A DNA stretch of 64,000 nucleotides, from positions 1,060,389 to 1,124,388 of the forward strand of contig CM035309.1 in the NCBI GenBank assembly GCA_002900995.3. The letters are read 5' to 3'. Below, piece after piece: positions 12,301 through 24,221 of the stretch (position 1 is its first letter; the number at the start of each line of letters is the position of its first letter). A model generated the notes under the pieces. That model saw only the letters and a list, made by a program, of their open reading frames with translations. It did not search any database and was not told where the DNA came from. The position numbers were made by a program, and so were the translations under genes. This DNA is from Ganoderma boninense (lineage: Eukaryota; Basidiomycota; Agaricomycetes; Polyporales; Polyporaceae).

Positions 12301-14910
12301 GTGCAGCGACTTCTGAGCATATGAATCAATGCTCTTCCGTTCGACGTTGTGGTCCGGAGGAGGGCTAGATGTAACGGGGCTCGAGACAAGAGGCTGCGAC
12401 AGAATTGAGACGGGTTCCGGGATGACGCGTGGAGGAGAACCCCCTGCGACAGGAAGAGGCTTGTCGGCGGACACACTAGCGAAAGACTGCTCTCGAGAAA
12501 TAGTGGACCGTCCTTCGAGTAGTGCGCTGTGTTCAGTGATAGGCGAAAGCGCTCGCCTGTCTTCTCCCAATCGAAGATTGGCGTTGGCGAGATCTGATTC
12601 AAAGCTGAGAGCAGGAAGCTGAAGATTGAGAGAGCCATTCCCAGGCGGCGGTTGAGATTGCGGGGCAGCCTGAGGAGCCTGTTGGCCACGGTTATCTCCT
12701 AAACCAATGTTGGCAAGCGGCGGCAACGTCGGGGGGCCCTGGCCACCAGCAGGGGCGACGAGACGTGCACCCTGTGGAGGATTGATGCCATTCATGCGGT
12801 CGAGGAGGAATGCGCTGCAACTGTGATCGGATTACTGACGTGTGGTCAATCCGAGGATCCACAGCTTCTCCCAACTCGCGATCCAAGAAGAGCATCTGAA
12901 AGCAGCGCATCTCAGTACAACTACACCGAGACAAGTAGGGCAAGCAGACGCACGTCTCTGTGGGGCCCAATGGGATACGCGAACATCATGGATTGGATGT
13001 CGCGCGGGTCCCAGCTGTACATCTTCGGCCGGCCATACAGCTCGAATGCATCGTGAATAGCTGCAACGCCGCTGTGAGAACACACCATCACATCTCACTT
13101 CGGATGCCTCACCGATAAGCCACCGTAACATCTCCGACGCGCGGGTGTTCGCGCCCTCAAGCTCCGGCATAACGAGAAGCCAGGCCTCACGGCCCTTGAG
13201 GATGCCCGCGACCTCCTCCTCACCAAGCTTGCCTTCGAGCTTCATCAGCGTGCTCCTGCTGATCAATTCTGGTCGCTCGGGGTACACGGCGAAAGCCTGA
13301 GACACCGTGTGCATCGTGAGCAGCGCCTTCTTCCTGTCCCTCGGCTTCGGGAGACGTGAATGCCTGAATCAAGGCTTGAGCGGGGAGATTCGAGACCGGG
13401 CTCTTCTCACGTGAGAATAAGTTCGACATCCGCCGCCTGCGCGGCGCGTTGGGCGACTCAGGCCGCTCATTTCCTTGAGACGTGATCGAGGCGTGGTCTG
13501 GATGCCCGGCGGGCCCGCTCCCTGCAGAGATGACCATCCACATCCGCTTCCAGTCCGTCTGGCCTGCTATGCGGATGCGCACCCAACCCTCCAAGCGGCC
13601 GTTCACGAGTGTGCTAGGGGTTCCGCGACCTGCGTTGCCATATGGGGGATGAACGTCGCGGGGACCTTGTGTGGCCATCAAATAGGACTCACCGTCGTTT
13701 AGAGTGATGCGGATCAAATGGGCAGTATAAATCTCCTCCAACCGCGACTTCTCCCAAGCTGCCAGGCGCATTGCGGCGGTCCATTGCACTAGCGCCTCCG
13801 GCGACGGACACGAGAAGAAATAGAGATTTGAGCCTGCCGTGTTGAGGGTGAGGACATTCGTGTACCGCTGCTGGGGGCTCCGGGTTTCGGGGAGAGGGCA
13901 ATGGATCCCAGGGCATGTACAAACTACGCTACGGTCAGCCCGGACACGCACAGACCGCGCCATCTCTAAAGAGCAGGACTTACGGCGTCAGTGACGTTAA
14001 TGTACGCCGGGGGGACTTGGCGGCCTTGCTTACTGGCCTCCTGGATCTCCTCCATGTCCCACACGCTGAGCGTCGTGCCGCCGAGCTGCGCCCACACTTC
14101 CCTCCACCCTTCGTCCTTGGCCGGCTTCTGCCCATCCGTTTGACGTTCTATGCGCCGCACAAGCGGCCCTGAGAAGTACACCTTGTGCGTGTGGGCGAGC
14201 GTGAGCTGCACGACCGACTTGATCTCTGGGTGCAACGGCGGCCCTTGCGCTGGTACGCCAGCGCCGCCGGGACCCTGTGAAGGCGGCGGAGCCTGTGATG
14301 GAGGAGGAGGGCCCTGCATTGGCTGCGGTTGCTGGGCGGGAGGTTGCTGTGGAGGAGGAGCCGGCTGCTGCTGTTGCATAAGGCGAGAATGGTTTGATGA
14401 GCTCGGCCTTCTGAGATGGGCATGCTGGGGACCAAACGAAGAGGGGGGAGTAGAAGTTTGCTGCTGTTGTTGTTGCTGTTGCTGCATAGGTGCGCCGGTA
14501 GGCGGTGGGCTTTGCGCCTGTGGGGGTGAAGATATGGGTAGGTCGTCCATGGCTGAAGATTTGCGAGAAAAGAATGACGCGAAAGACGGTCTCGCGCGGT
14601 GGGTGGGCTTCGTGGGGGAGGTACCATTGCCGTTCGAGTAGGAGTCCATGCTAAGATTGCGCCTCTCCGGTGCGGGACGATTAGTGGAAGGGCCTTGTTG
14701 TGGGGTACCGAGCGGGCTACCCAGAGGGTGGACGCGCTCGTGTTCCTGCTTCCACTGTTGGAGACGGGCAGGAGACACAAAGCCCTCATTGAGACCGTCC
14801 CAACGGGGGCTTGGCGAGGGTCGTGGCGGAGCGGTGGTCATCGACGGAGGGGGGGATGGGGAAGATGACGGCGGCGAGACATAGGACGAGCGTCGGTCGA
14901 GATGCTTCAA
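9385..14910 (-). CDS. CAF120/SKG3-family PH-domain protein
   Basis: Large protein (about 1,700 residues) resembling the fungal Caf120/Skg3 family, PH-domain proteins linked in yeast to the CCR4-NOT complex and cell cortex. Start MKHLDRRSSYVSPPS at 14910. The N-terminus is Pro/Ser-rich with a poly-Q tract (about 14450-14490). Two PH-like segments follow: VVQLTLAHTHKVYFSGPL with EVWAQLGGTTLSVWDMEEI, then YTNVLTLNTAGSNLYFFSCP with AAWEKSRLEEIYTAHLIRIT; then GWVRIRIAGQTDWKRMWMVI. The conserved family block is YPERPELISRSTLMKLEGKL, SEMLRWLIG, YSWDPRDIQSMMFAYPIGP. The C-terminal half is disordered, then a charged helix (REREKRLAEERQRKLDDFQ) and a Met/Gly-rich tail with FDPRMS three times. Introns include about 10675-10736. 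Three one-base frame breaks (about 13880-13925, 13348-13354, 12800-12812) interrupt conserved stretches and look like consensus errors. Confidence 0.8.
9590..10060 (-). repeat. Met/Gly/Pro-rich low-complexity coding tract
   Basis: The C-terminal tail of the CAF120-like protein consists of imperfect repeats: NPMM/NPMMMGMNPMM units, a run of four MGG/MGM triplets, and the hexamer FDPRMS three times. On the DNA level this is a degenerate ATG-GGC/CCC tract. The frame is kept throughout. Confidence 0.8.
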
Positions 14911-15683
14911 GTTGTCCTGGTGAGCTTACTTCCGCTGCTCCTTCCTCATTCGCTCACCTTTCTCATCACGTGAGACACTGCACCGCCGCGTGGCCATGCT
15001 CCCACGCGACACCGCCTGACGTCATCCATACTGTCACCGTTGGGGTTGCCGTCTTTCCTTCGCTCGGCACTCAACAGCCTAGATGGCCAAGGGAAGCCCG
15101 CCACTTCAGGCTCGCGGTTGTAGAGAGGTGATGAAGGTCTTTGCTCGAAGGCACTCTGCAAAGGCTAGTTATGCTGGCGATGACCCGTGCTTAGCATGCG
15201 GTCGGCCAGGTCTAACGACTCCATGGTGGGCTGCAGTTAGCCTCAGTACCGCTTGGGTCGATAGATAAGGGGAGATGCCGACGTTCAAACGTTCATTCCC
15301 CTTTTCACAATGTTCATGTTCCTCGCTGGTACTTCACAGAATAGCAGTGCCCAGCCGTGCTTTTCAGGCAAAGTGAGGGACATAGTAACTGAAAGGTGGC
15401 AGGGCGTCGTGGCGGTGGGACCACTGCGTGTCCGTGTCAGACCGACGGACACTCACAGCAATACAGACTACGACGTAAATGTTGGCCTGACAATCAGTAG
15501 TATCAACGGTACAAAGTCCGAGAGGCGGACAGGTTTTCAGTGTCGCACCTGGATTCCAAGCACAGTGGCCGCTCGAGAACAATATTTCTTCGATGTTGTG
15601 AGGACGACGAAGGGACATTCACGTGCCAGCTGGACGATAGTACAATAAGGATAGCGTAGATATCTTTACAGGTCGGAAACATG
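14911..15683. other. Intergenic, nothing recognised
   Basis: Upstream of the CAF120-like gene and downstream of the MDR reductase, both on the minus strand. A 112-codon plus-strand ORF (15310-15648) has no domain and no coding-like bias. Nothing I can support. Confidence 0.5.
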
Positions 15684-17169
15684 TTACAACTTTGCGGGTG
15701 TTGCAGCAACCTGGACGACCCTGTGCCGCATGTCAGCTCGGAACCCCGGGCGCAGCCAGCGCAGAACGTACAGCTTTCCGGTGTTACCCCCATTGAAAAG
15801 AAGGTTCAACGACTGGGGAGCATTCTGTAGACCCTGGACGACATGGAAACGGCGCTTGATACTGCCTTCCTTCAACCATTGGGATATCTCCTGACGAGCT
15901 TCAGCGAAGCGATTGACGTAGTCGAGGCTGACGAAGTGCGTGTTGCATTAGCAAAGACTAGAACATGCTTGCACCAAGGGGGGATGACAAACACAAGGAA
16001 GCCTTCAATTTTCGCGCGTTGTGAGATCAGGTTCATGTAAGATGTGAGGCCGGTGGGTTTCGTCGTGTCTGTCAATACCAAGAAACTTAGCTACGCTCGT
16101 CGCTGGCGAACACACGGACGCACTGTAGTCCGAGATAGCCCCTGTGTCCCCAATTCTATGAGCCACAGCAATTGGGTTCAACTATTTAGAACATACCGCA
16201 GAACACGATACGCGCCCCCTTGTTGAGCCTCGTGAGCGCAAAGTTCAGGATGTCGCCACCAACGTTGTCGAAGTAGACATCGAAATATCCGACTGCCTTC
16301 TTGAAGTCGTTGTAGAACTCCGGGCTCTTGTAGTTGAGCGCTTTCTCAACCCCGAGGCCCTTCTCGAGCCATTGGCACTTGTCGCTGGACCCGGCAATCG
16401 CAATGACCTTCGCGCCCAGCTTCTTCCCGATCTGACACGCGACAGACCCTGTCGCGCCCGCGGCGCCCGAGACAACCAGTGTCTCACCAGCCTTGAGCTT
16501 TCCTACGTCAAGGAGGCCCTTACACGAACGTCAAGATGAATGCACACATTAGAAGTGCCTGACGACACCCACAAAGTACGCTGTCAGACCTGTGCAGAAC
16601 ATTCAGCGTGTGTGAAATATGTCTCAACGAGGTCAACGTGCCTGTTGTACCAAGTGGACCCATGTAGTCGAGGATGTCCATGCCTGGCTGGAGACTACGA
16701 ACAGGTCAAGACATGACAACTTAAGGATCGAGAGACGAATAGCTTTGTATGATCAAGACTCACTCCAGTTTTGTCGCAAACTTGTCGTCAAACACGCCAT
16801 ACTCCCTCCAGCCTAACACAAACGCGTTCACGCCAACATTCGATTCACGCAAATGGAAAGGTACTCACCGAAGGTACCTTCGACGATATCCCCGACCTTA
16901 AACTTGCTTCCAGGACCGGTCTCAAGAACCTCCCCAAACGCGGTTCCGCGCATGACCGCGCCAATCTTCACGGGCGGCATATAACTCCGCTGGTCCTTCA
17001 TAGCACCACGGAGAGCGGGGTCCAGCGACAAGTAAAGGACCTTGACGAGGATTTGGCCTGCACCAGCCTTCAGGTTGAACGGGACAATCTCCTGCTTGAA
17101 CGTAGTGGGGGTGATGTCGGCAGGAGGCCGCTCCTGGAGGGTGACTTGGAGATACGTAGAGGGGGCCAT
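15684..17169 (-). CDS. MDR-family NADP-dependent oxidoreductase (prostaglandin reductase-like)
   Basis: Medium-chain dehydrogenase/reductase without zinc, of the leukotriene B4 dehydrogenase / 2-alkenal reductase type; reduces activated double bonds of enones or enals with NADPH in the cytosol. Start MAPSTYLQVTLQERPP at 17169. The N-terminal GroES-like domain has ILVKVLYLSLDPALRGAM and GAVMRGTAFGEVLETGPGSK, KVGDIVEGTFG. After three small exons the Rossmann domain shows LVVSGAAGATGSVACQIGKK, the AAGATGS nucleotide loop, then AKVIAIAGSSDKCQWLEKGL, ALNYKSPEFYNDF and FDVYFDNVGGDILNFAL. The C-terminus has YMNLISQRAKIEGFLV, FAEARQEISQWLKEGSIKRR and NTGKLYVLRW. At least seven exons; the family is usually about 345 residues and this fits. 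The exact substrate cannot be told from sequence. Confidence 0.85.
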
Positions 17170-17756
17170 GGTGTCGTTCCTGTGCCCGTGAGTGGGTAGG
17201 TCGAGTGTCCTGGGGGACGGAATGTGTGTTTGGGACCATCATTATATTGCAGGCCTTTCCCCGCGCCGGACATAACGTAACGCTGGCTAGACCGGCTCGG
17301 CAGTCGAACAGGACCGGTCAGAAGAGCGATGGGCAGCCATCATGCCATGACAAAAGCCGACCGCGGCGTCCGTAAAGCTGGAGGTGGGGTAGACTCTAGT
17401 ACAAGGTGACAAGTTCAGGACATAGGTCGCATGGGGTGGTACCAGATGTGTGCTGTGTGGGGCAAAGCGATTTGCTGTTAGCGTCCCACTTGAGTTGGAG
17501 CATGGGATGAGACCACAAGGAGGCAAGCGCCCATATTGACGCGAAGAATTGAACGCGTCGCGTCGCCAGAGCGGACATGTGAATACGCCGGCTAGGACAG
17601 CAGCGCATCCCCTCCCCAGCTCGTGCTATTGACGTCCAACCTTGAGGGCCGGAACTCTCAATCCTGCGCATATATATACTCCATTCCCCACAGGCAGCCC
17701 CCTTCGATACCACCGGCACTTCGCTTCACTGCAAGCTCTGCAAGTTCACAGTGACC
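17170..17756. other. Divergent promoter region (MDR reductase / citrate synthase)
   Basis: About 590 bases between two divergently transcribed genes. A TATA element lies close to the citrate synthase start (17670-17678). No ORF here is convincing. Confidence 0.55.
17670..17678 (+). promoter_or_regulatory. TATA box of citrate synthase gene
   Basis: ATATATATA about 80 bases upstream of the ATG at 17757, which itself lies in a good start context (GACCATGG). The ORF that reads through this TATA box upstream is therefore unlikely to be translated. Confidence 0.55.
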
Positions 17757-20359
17757 ATGGGCCGCCCCACGACGTCATCGTTGCCCGAAGGTATTCCCAG
17801 GAGAGCCTCACCGTTCGAGACAACCGCACTGGGAAGGTATACACCATTCCGTGAGTGAGCTCTCGTCCCGAGCTCCGCGAGCTGCGATGGACTTAGAGTG
17901 TATTGGGAACGGCAGTATCGAGGACAATGCAATCTCTGCAACGGCGTTCAAGGCCGTGGCTGCCCCCCGAAGCCTGACGAGCGTGAAGAGAACGAGACCG
18001 CGAAGGGGCTGCGTGTGCAAGACAAGGGCTTCCTCAATACTGCCGTCATGCGCAGCGAAATCACCTACATCGACGGCGAGGCAGGAGGTGCGTCGCGTTC
18101 CAGGCTTTAGGTGTTCGCTGACTCTGACTCCGCGCAGTCCTCCGCTACAGGTGAGGGTGCAATGGCCTGGAAGACCGCCGTCCGAGACTGACGGATTCGG
18201 GACCAGGGGTTACCCAATCGAGCAACTTGCACTCAAGTCGTCGCACCTGGAGACCGCGTACCTGCTCATTTACGGCTCCCTGCCGACCAAGGAACAGTAC
18301 CGTTTCTTCGAGAGTGAAGTCATGCGGCACTCCGTCATGCACTCGGATGCCGAGGGCTTCTTCAGGTCTTTCCGGTTCGTGGGATGTCCAAGGAGAGTTA
18401 GGCTTTTACCGCGTGTGCTAATCCTTCCGTATTCACCAGCTACGATGCGCACCCTATGAGCATGCTCACGAGCGCCTTTGCTATGCTGGGGTCGTACTAC
18501 AGTGAAGCAAACCCTTCATTACAAGGTACATTGAGTAGACAGTCGCGTCGTGGACGTACTATTGTGCTGATGGGGTCCGTTGAAAGGCCAACGCCTATAC
18601 ACTCAGGGGGATGCAGCGTCGCTGGCGACTATGGACAGGCAAATCTACCGCCTAATCGGCAAAGCAATAACTCTTGCGGCGTAAGACAATATGCTTCCTC
18701 CAGGAATAATCCAAACACTTACCGGGCATCAGCATGGCTTACCGTGTTCGTCAAGGGCGTAATTTCGTCGCGCCGCCAAGCTGCTTGAGCTACACGGGTT
18801 CCTTCTTGTACCAAATGGACAACCTGGGCGAAGAGAACTACACTCCAAACCCCATTCTCGAGAAGGCTCTCGACGTCCTGTTCCTTATCCACGCCGACCA
18901 CGAACTAAATGCGTCCTGCACGACTGTGCTGCAGACAGGCAGCTCGCTGGTGGACCCTTACTCGGCGATATCGTGCGTTTCCAATTTAAGGTCGCAGAAG
19001 CCTCATTGACCTCTCTTTAACTCATAGAGCAGGATGCGCGTCATTATAGTGAGTGTCAACCTCGCCTGTGCTTCGCGGAACCAATGACGAATGCCGTCTG
19101 CCAGTGGACCGTTGCATGGTAAGCTCGCGTCATGCTGAAAGGAGAAAGGCGTTTGCCTAGTTAATTTGGCATGCAGGTGGTGCAAACGAGGCTGTTATCC
19201 GCATGCTCATTTCTATCGGAAGGTGCGGTAACGTGCTTGTGGTGCTGTTTATATTATCTCACTACGCCTCTCAGTCCGGAGAACGTACCGGCGTTCATTG
19301 AAGCAGTTCAAGAGACGCGAGAAGACCTTGTCTGGGTTCGGCCACCGGTAAGGGTCACCGTTTCCTTGACGTCGGACGCACGCTTACGCAGTTTACAGTG
19401 TTTACAAGACTGTGAGTTTGCGCCCATTGTGAGCGCATTAACTGCTGCTGACCACTTGTAGTCAGACCCGCGGTCATTCATTGTCCGCAAAACCGCGGAT
19501 GAAGTGTTCAAGGTGTAAGTGCTCACGCCGCTTCAACCGCGACCATGCGGCGATGCTAACGACCAGAGCTCTTCCAATTTAGAACTGGGAAGGATGCACT
19601 CCTGGAGACGGCTATGGCCCTGCATGACGCGGCGATGCGCGATGAATACTTTATCAAACGCAAGCTCGCGCCGAATGTGGACTTCTGGTGCGTGGTTCTT
19701 GCGTGGCCCCTCTCACCTACCAACGCTATGACGCTCACCCCACACGTTTTTCACAGGAGGTGAGTAATTTTCCGACTCGTGGCCCGGACCTGCGCTTACC
19801 GTCACAACCTCCGACACCGACACCGGACAGCGGTCTCATCTACCGTGCTATGGGTGAGTGGATCATGCGCGGACTGTGTCCGAGGGTGCAAACTGAAATG
19901 TGCGCTCCGTAGGATTCCCACTGGACTTTTTCCCGGTGCTTTTCGCGGTCCCCCGTGTGTGGGCTGGCTGGCGCACTGGCGGCAGATGATGTTGCAGGAG
20001 GGCGGCGTCAAGATCTGGCGGCCTCGGCAGGTGCGTGCAGCATCGGAGTTGCTCCGCCCCTGGCAGCATAGATTCAATATATGTATTGACGCCCCCTTCT
20101 GATTGCGGTCGCACCGGGTTGTGGCGGTTTGATTCGCGTAACTTGCAGGTTTACGTCGGGTCTGGGAAACGGGATTACGTGCCCGTTGAGGAGCGTGCTC
20201 CAGTCGAGAGCCTTGGCCAGACGCCCTCGAAGGTCGAACACGGAGGGTGAGTGGCGGTTGCGCTTCAATCCAACTTTGATGATGACACGTCTGTGGCTGG
20301 CGACCAGGATCACGAAGCGGACGATGCTGGCGACGTTCAAGGAGAGGAGCAAGCTGTGA
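17757..20359 (+). CDS. Citrate synthase, peroxisomal (C-terminal SKL)
   Basis: Condenses acetyl-CoA and oxaloacetate to citrate. The protein ends in Ser-Lys-Leu before TGA (20357-20359), a canonical type 1 peroxisomal signal, so it likely serves the glyoxylate cycle rather than the mitochondrial TCA cycle. In order: [101 protein letters not shown] [29 protein letters not shown] with the substrate-binding His; [17 protein letters not shown] split by an intron at 19119-19177 or so; [73 protein letters not shown]. About ten short introns. Two one-base breaks: within codons 1-8 (C run at about 17764-17768) and at six C (17963-17968). Confidence 0.92.
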
Positions 20360-20760
20360 GCAGCCGGTGGAGTGTGTTCATGCGGACGGTTGCCATGTAC
20401 TTATTCGAATGATATGCCGAGGACGGGCTGATTTTGAGGCTTGGAATTGACTTGGAAGGCTCTTGGCGTTGTCCGCGGCGAGCTGGGGCCGCACGCGGGG
20501 AGTGAGCGGCAGGACGAGATGGGGAACGATGGCAGCCGGATCAGGACATGAGCGTGTGCCGTGATGGGTGTTTGCGTCTATTTGTGTAACGCTCGTTGCC
20601 GCGTTACCGGGCACACGCGACGTCCGTGCCTCCGTCCCGGCCCTTTTCTTCGCACCTTGTCTTCTCCCCCCATCCTCGTCCCTGCCCGCCTCGCCCTCGC
20701 GTCCCCCTCCTCTTAACCCGCCTGAGCTCCCTGCTCCGCTCCTTGCACGTCGCCCCACGA
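20360..20760. other. Intergenic / promoter of GPI-type protein gene
   Basis: 400 bases. The last 150 bases before the ATG at 20761 are strongly pyrimidine-rich (CCTCCTCTTAACCC-type), common in highly expressed fungal promoters and 5' UTRs. No coding feature supported. Confidence 0.5.
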
Positions 20761-21610
20761 TGTACTCCACTCTCGTTTCCGTCGCTCTCTTCTCTGCGCT
20801 CGCCATCCAGGGAGCTCTCGCCGACTTCACCGTCCAAACCCCCACCATCACCCAGGTACGCCCTGCTCTTCACCGCGACAAGCGAGCCCCCGTCCTTACC
20901 CCATCCTTAACAGTGTGGGTCTGTTCATCTCGAGTGGGACAGCACTGGCGCACAGTCCTACAACGTCGCCGTTGTCCCCGCCGCCAACCCCTGCGATGAG
21001 ATCCTGTAGGTTGACTTCGCAATTTGCGCGCGCATATCCACTGACAAGATCGCAGTCGCGACCTTGGCGACCACACCGTCAACCACATCACTTGGACGGC
21101 GGACATCCCTGCTGGCCAGCAGGTGATGCTCTCCATCCTTGACTCGAACGACAACGAGGCCTGGTCCGGCACGGTGAGTTCCAGACTGGGCCGAATTTGG
21201 GGCGCAGCGTTCTGACGATCTTGGCGACCCCTCGCCACTCTTTTCCAGATCACCGTCGCAAAGAGTGACGACGCCTCTTGTCTGGCGACCTCTTCCAGCT
21301 CGGTTTCTGCCTCCAGCTCCGCCTCGGCATCGTCGTCCGCATCTGCGTCTGCTTCCTCTGCCACCACGTATGCCTGACTTTTTTTAATCTCTCTGCGCGA
21401 CATACTCAATTCCCTGCCCCTTCTAGCCTCGTTGTTAACCCGGCTGCCGGACCCTCGACCGCTCCTGCTGCGCCTTCTTCCAGCGGCGGTGCGACCGCTG
21501 TCGGTGCCGCGAACTCGGGTGTCCTCGGCAACGGCGCGCTCTCTGTCAGTTTCTCCGCCTCCTCCGTCGCGCTCGGCGCAATCGCCGCCATCGCCGCCCT
21601 CACCTTCTAA
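20761..21610 (+). CDS. Ser-rich secreted protein, probably GPI-anchored (Kre9/Knh1-like N-domain)
   Basis: Cell-surface protein. Start MYSTLVSVALFSALAIQGAL gives a signal peptide cleaved near ALA-DF. After an intron the mature domain reads CGSVHLEWDSTGAQSYNVAV, VPAANPCDEIL, GDLGDHTVNHITWTADIPAG and VMLSILDSNDNEAWSGT, with two Cys; this resembles the beta-sandwich N-terminal domain of Kre9/Knh1-type proteins common in basidiomycete surface proteins. Then a Ser/Ala-rich stretch suited to O-mannosylation, and a C-terminus GAANSGVLGNGALS followed by a hydrophobic tail ending AAIAALTF, the pattern of a GPI attachment signal. Introns at about 20856-20911, 21007-21055, 21174-21248 and 21368-21426. 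Stop TAA at 21608-21610. Role likely in wall structure; the Kre9-like assignment is inference. Confidence 0.75.
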
Positions 21611-22827
21611 TTTAACCAACCTGTCGCGCCGAGATGCGCGCAGTATACCCCCCGTTCTTGTTTTTACTTCTTGATGATTTGGAAGCACGCGCCGTGCACA
21701 GCAGCTGCTGGTCAAGGCTCCCCCTGGCGCCGGATCTTCCCTTGGTTCTTTCCCCCTGGATATCTGGAGGCCCTCAAGAGGATGCCTCCTGCGGGTATTT
21801 GTTGTTGTCGTGGCCTGTCTCTAGGTGGATGAAATATTGCTTATTGCTTGTTGTTCTCGTAATATTGCGCACACCCCCTCTTTCATCCCACGTTGTCGCA
21901 TGCTCTCTCGCTCGTTGTTCATGACGGTGATGATGTTCTCTGCGTGCACGCGCAAGCGGGTCGGTCGGTCGATATTTGCGGTTGGTTGGATCTGTGTCAC
22001 AATTGATGTACCACTCTCATGTCGGTTGCAAAACAATCATTATTTGTATCTATTGTTCTGCTCTCGACCTTTTTGCTTGTGCGGTAATGACAGCGTTTGG
22101 TGGTTCGTGCCCATTGCTCTTGTTGGAGTGCGAGGCGGTCCCGAATAAATCGGGGGAACCGGTCTCTTGTGGTGTGCAAAGATCCCCGAAGCTCAAAGGT
22201 GTGTTTGACATTGAGTACTCAGAAGCGCTGTAGCCTGTCAGTATACTGACTGGATGCCGTTTCGTGAAGGGCATTCATGCACGGGACGCGGGTCAATCCG
22301 AGAACTGCTCATACGGGTGCCATGCTTCTCGATGTCGGCATTGGAAGGGGTCTTGCCACACGGAATGTCGATCCACGGGTCGATCACCCGCGCGGTCCCG
22401 GGTAACTTTATAATCTTCGAGACAGTGCCCATAGGTGACGTGAAGCAGGCACGGTACTCATTCGAGGAAGTTCCGAGAAACCTTGACATGTCACGGTACC
22501 TGGACCTGAATGCTGGCGATTTGAACTTTGAAGAGAACTGGGACGCGTCCCGAGTAAGTAATCCGGGGAGAAGACAAGGGTCCAAGAAAGAGAGCGTTTA
22601 CAGGATTCACAAATGGATGAGCGAGCTGACTCTGCAACCTTCCGACCCATCGCCCAGGTCAATCCCGCCGGCGTGGTTTGTATGTCGATCCGTGACGAAT
22701 AAGCCGTCACGATGTTTCTACAGGGTTTGATGTAAGGTGAACTGGTTCGGAAGAGGTCAGAGTACAAGAGTGAATCAACGAGCTGACTCTGGACATCCAG
22801 GTCCATGAATCAAGCCGATGTATACAG
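21611..22827. other. Intergenic with an unassigned 158-codon ORF
   Basis: Left part is probably 3' UTR of the surface protein (AT- and T-rich). An ORF at 22254-22730 (+) encodes a featureless 158 residues and is overlapped by an equally long ORF on the other strand, so I do not call it. A near-direct repeat AACGAGCTGACTCTG / GAGCGAGCTGACTCTG occurs at about 22620 and 22778. Confidence 0.45.
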
Positions 22828-24221
22828 TCACGTCTTACAAGAGTGTGAAAAACCACCACCAGACAACTTGGACCTCGTCGTCAGGCTCTTCAGCCTCTCT
22901 GCATTCTGCTTCCTGCGCTGAATATCCAGCTCGACAGGGGCGTTGTTCCTCGCCATGCCGGCATTCGAGCGCGGGGCGACGGTGTAGCTCCCCAGCTCGC
23001 GCTGTGGGATCATTACAGCGTTCTTCCGGACGCGGTTCTTGTCGTCTTCCCTCGCACGAGCCAAAATGGCGTTGAGACGCTCCCCGCCTCGCCCCACGCC
23101 ACCCTCCGCGTCCAGCTGGGCGACGGGAATGACGCGGTCGCGATAGGACGCAGAACGCTTGATGATGGGGCGCGACCAGATAGAGACGAGGTCGTTGGCA
23201 GCGCGCTTGATGTCGGGGGTGACACGCTTGCACTTGGTGTAGAAGAGGATGACAGGGCCGAGCTTTGACTCCTTCAGGACGCTGGTGTCGATGAACTCCA
23301 TCTTCTTCAGAATGGGGAAGAACTCCTTTTGGATGTCGAGGGCGGGGAGAGACTTGTCGGGCAGGGGCTCGAGCCACCTTCGTACACCCTCGAGCAAGTT
23401 GTTGTCCATGATTGACTGGGCGAGTGAAGTTCTATGCGGAGGTTAGACCACCTATGGACATGCTTAAGACAGCAGGACAGACGCACTTGCGGAGAACCTC
23501 CATGACCTGCGGCAGCAGTCGAAGTTTTGAGGTCGCGGGCAGCTTCTCCTTGTTTGCTTGCTCGTCGTCTGCTGCCGCTGTGAGCATCGCTTCCCGTAGT
23601 CGCGACACTTCCTCGTCAGCGAACCGGTCCAGGACGTCATCGTCGTCCTTTCGCTTCCGTTTGGAACGCGAGCCCTTCTTTGGTTTTAGGATAGCCTCAA
23701 TCTGCATGTCCAACCTCATCTTGCTAGCTGGTCGCGACACATGTCAGAACTCCACCCGCCGTAGGCCTGCTCAGGAGAACGAAGTAAAACTGACCGACTT
23801 CTGGAGGCAGCTGGCTCAAGTCGACCTCCTCCACAACCTTCTTCTTCGAAGCCCGCTTCCTCTTCCTTTGCGAGCCGCCCCTCCCTCCGTCCTCCTCATC
23901 GTCTCGTCTGCCCTTGCCCCTTTTCTTTGGCTTTAGGTGCCCGCTTCTTCTGTTGAACGTAGTCATCTGCGGAGTCTCCGGACGACTCGTCCCCTGCAGG
24001 CGAGCCGCCGCGTTGCGGGACGTCCAAGTCTGCGCAAATACCTATTGAGCCCTTCAAAAGCGGGTGGGGCAGGAGGAAGCTTACCATCATCGTTGTCTGA
24101 GGAGAGGTCAGAGTCGGAGTGACCGAAGATGGCCGCAGCCAAGTCGTCGTTGTCCTTAAGCTGAAGAGCCAGTGAGTTCACCTTTCCAGACGCTGCGCGA
24201 AGATGAACAAACCTCAGCCAT
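22828..24221 (-). CDS. IWS1: Transcription elongation factor IWS1/SPN1
   Basis: Nuclear factor that binds SPT6 and RNA polymerase II during elongation and chromatin reassembly. The N-terminal half is acidic and Lys-rich (SDSDLSSDNDDGKLPPAP, DESSGDSADDYVQQKKRAPK). The middle has KKGSRSKRKRKDDDDVLDRF, ADEEVSRLREAMLTAAADDE and LPATSKLRLLPQVMEVLRK. The conserved TFIIS N-terminal-type (LW) domain follows: MDNNLLEGVRRWLEPLPDKS, LDIQKEFFPILKKMEFIDTS, LGPVILFYTKCKRVTPDIKR and LVSIWSRPIIKRSASYRDR. The C-terminus has PVELDIQRRKQNAERLKSLT, typical for IWS1. At least four exons. The start is uncertain: ATG at 24219-24221 (Met-Ala-Glu) requires an unusually short intron, so the true first exon may differ. 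Confidence 0.9.

Noticed and set aside
9486..14884. Many long plus-strand ORFs across the CAF120-like gene (up to 313 codons, His/Pro/Arg-rich)
   Set aside because: They are antisense shadows of a GC-rich coding gene; composition is biased and no domain or splice pattern supports them.
15310..15648. 112-codon plus-strand ORF upstream of the CAF120-like gene
   Set aside because: No family features, no signal peptide, no splice sites that improve it.
22254..22730. 158-codon plus-strand ORF between the GPI-type gene and IWS1
   Set aside because: Equally long overlapping ORF on the other strand, no domain and no promoter signal; not enough to call.
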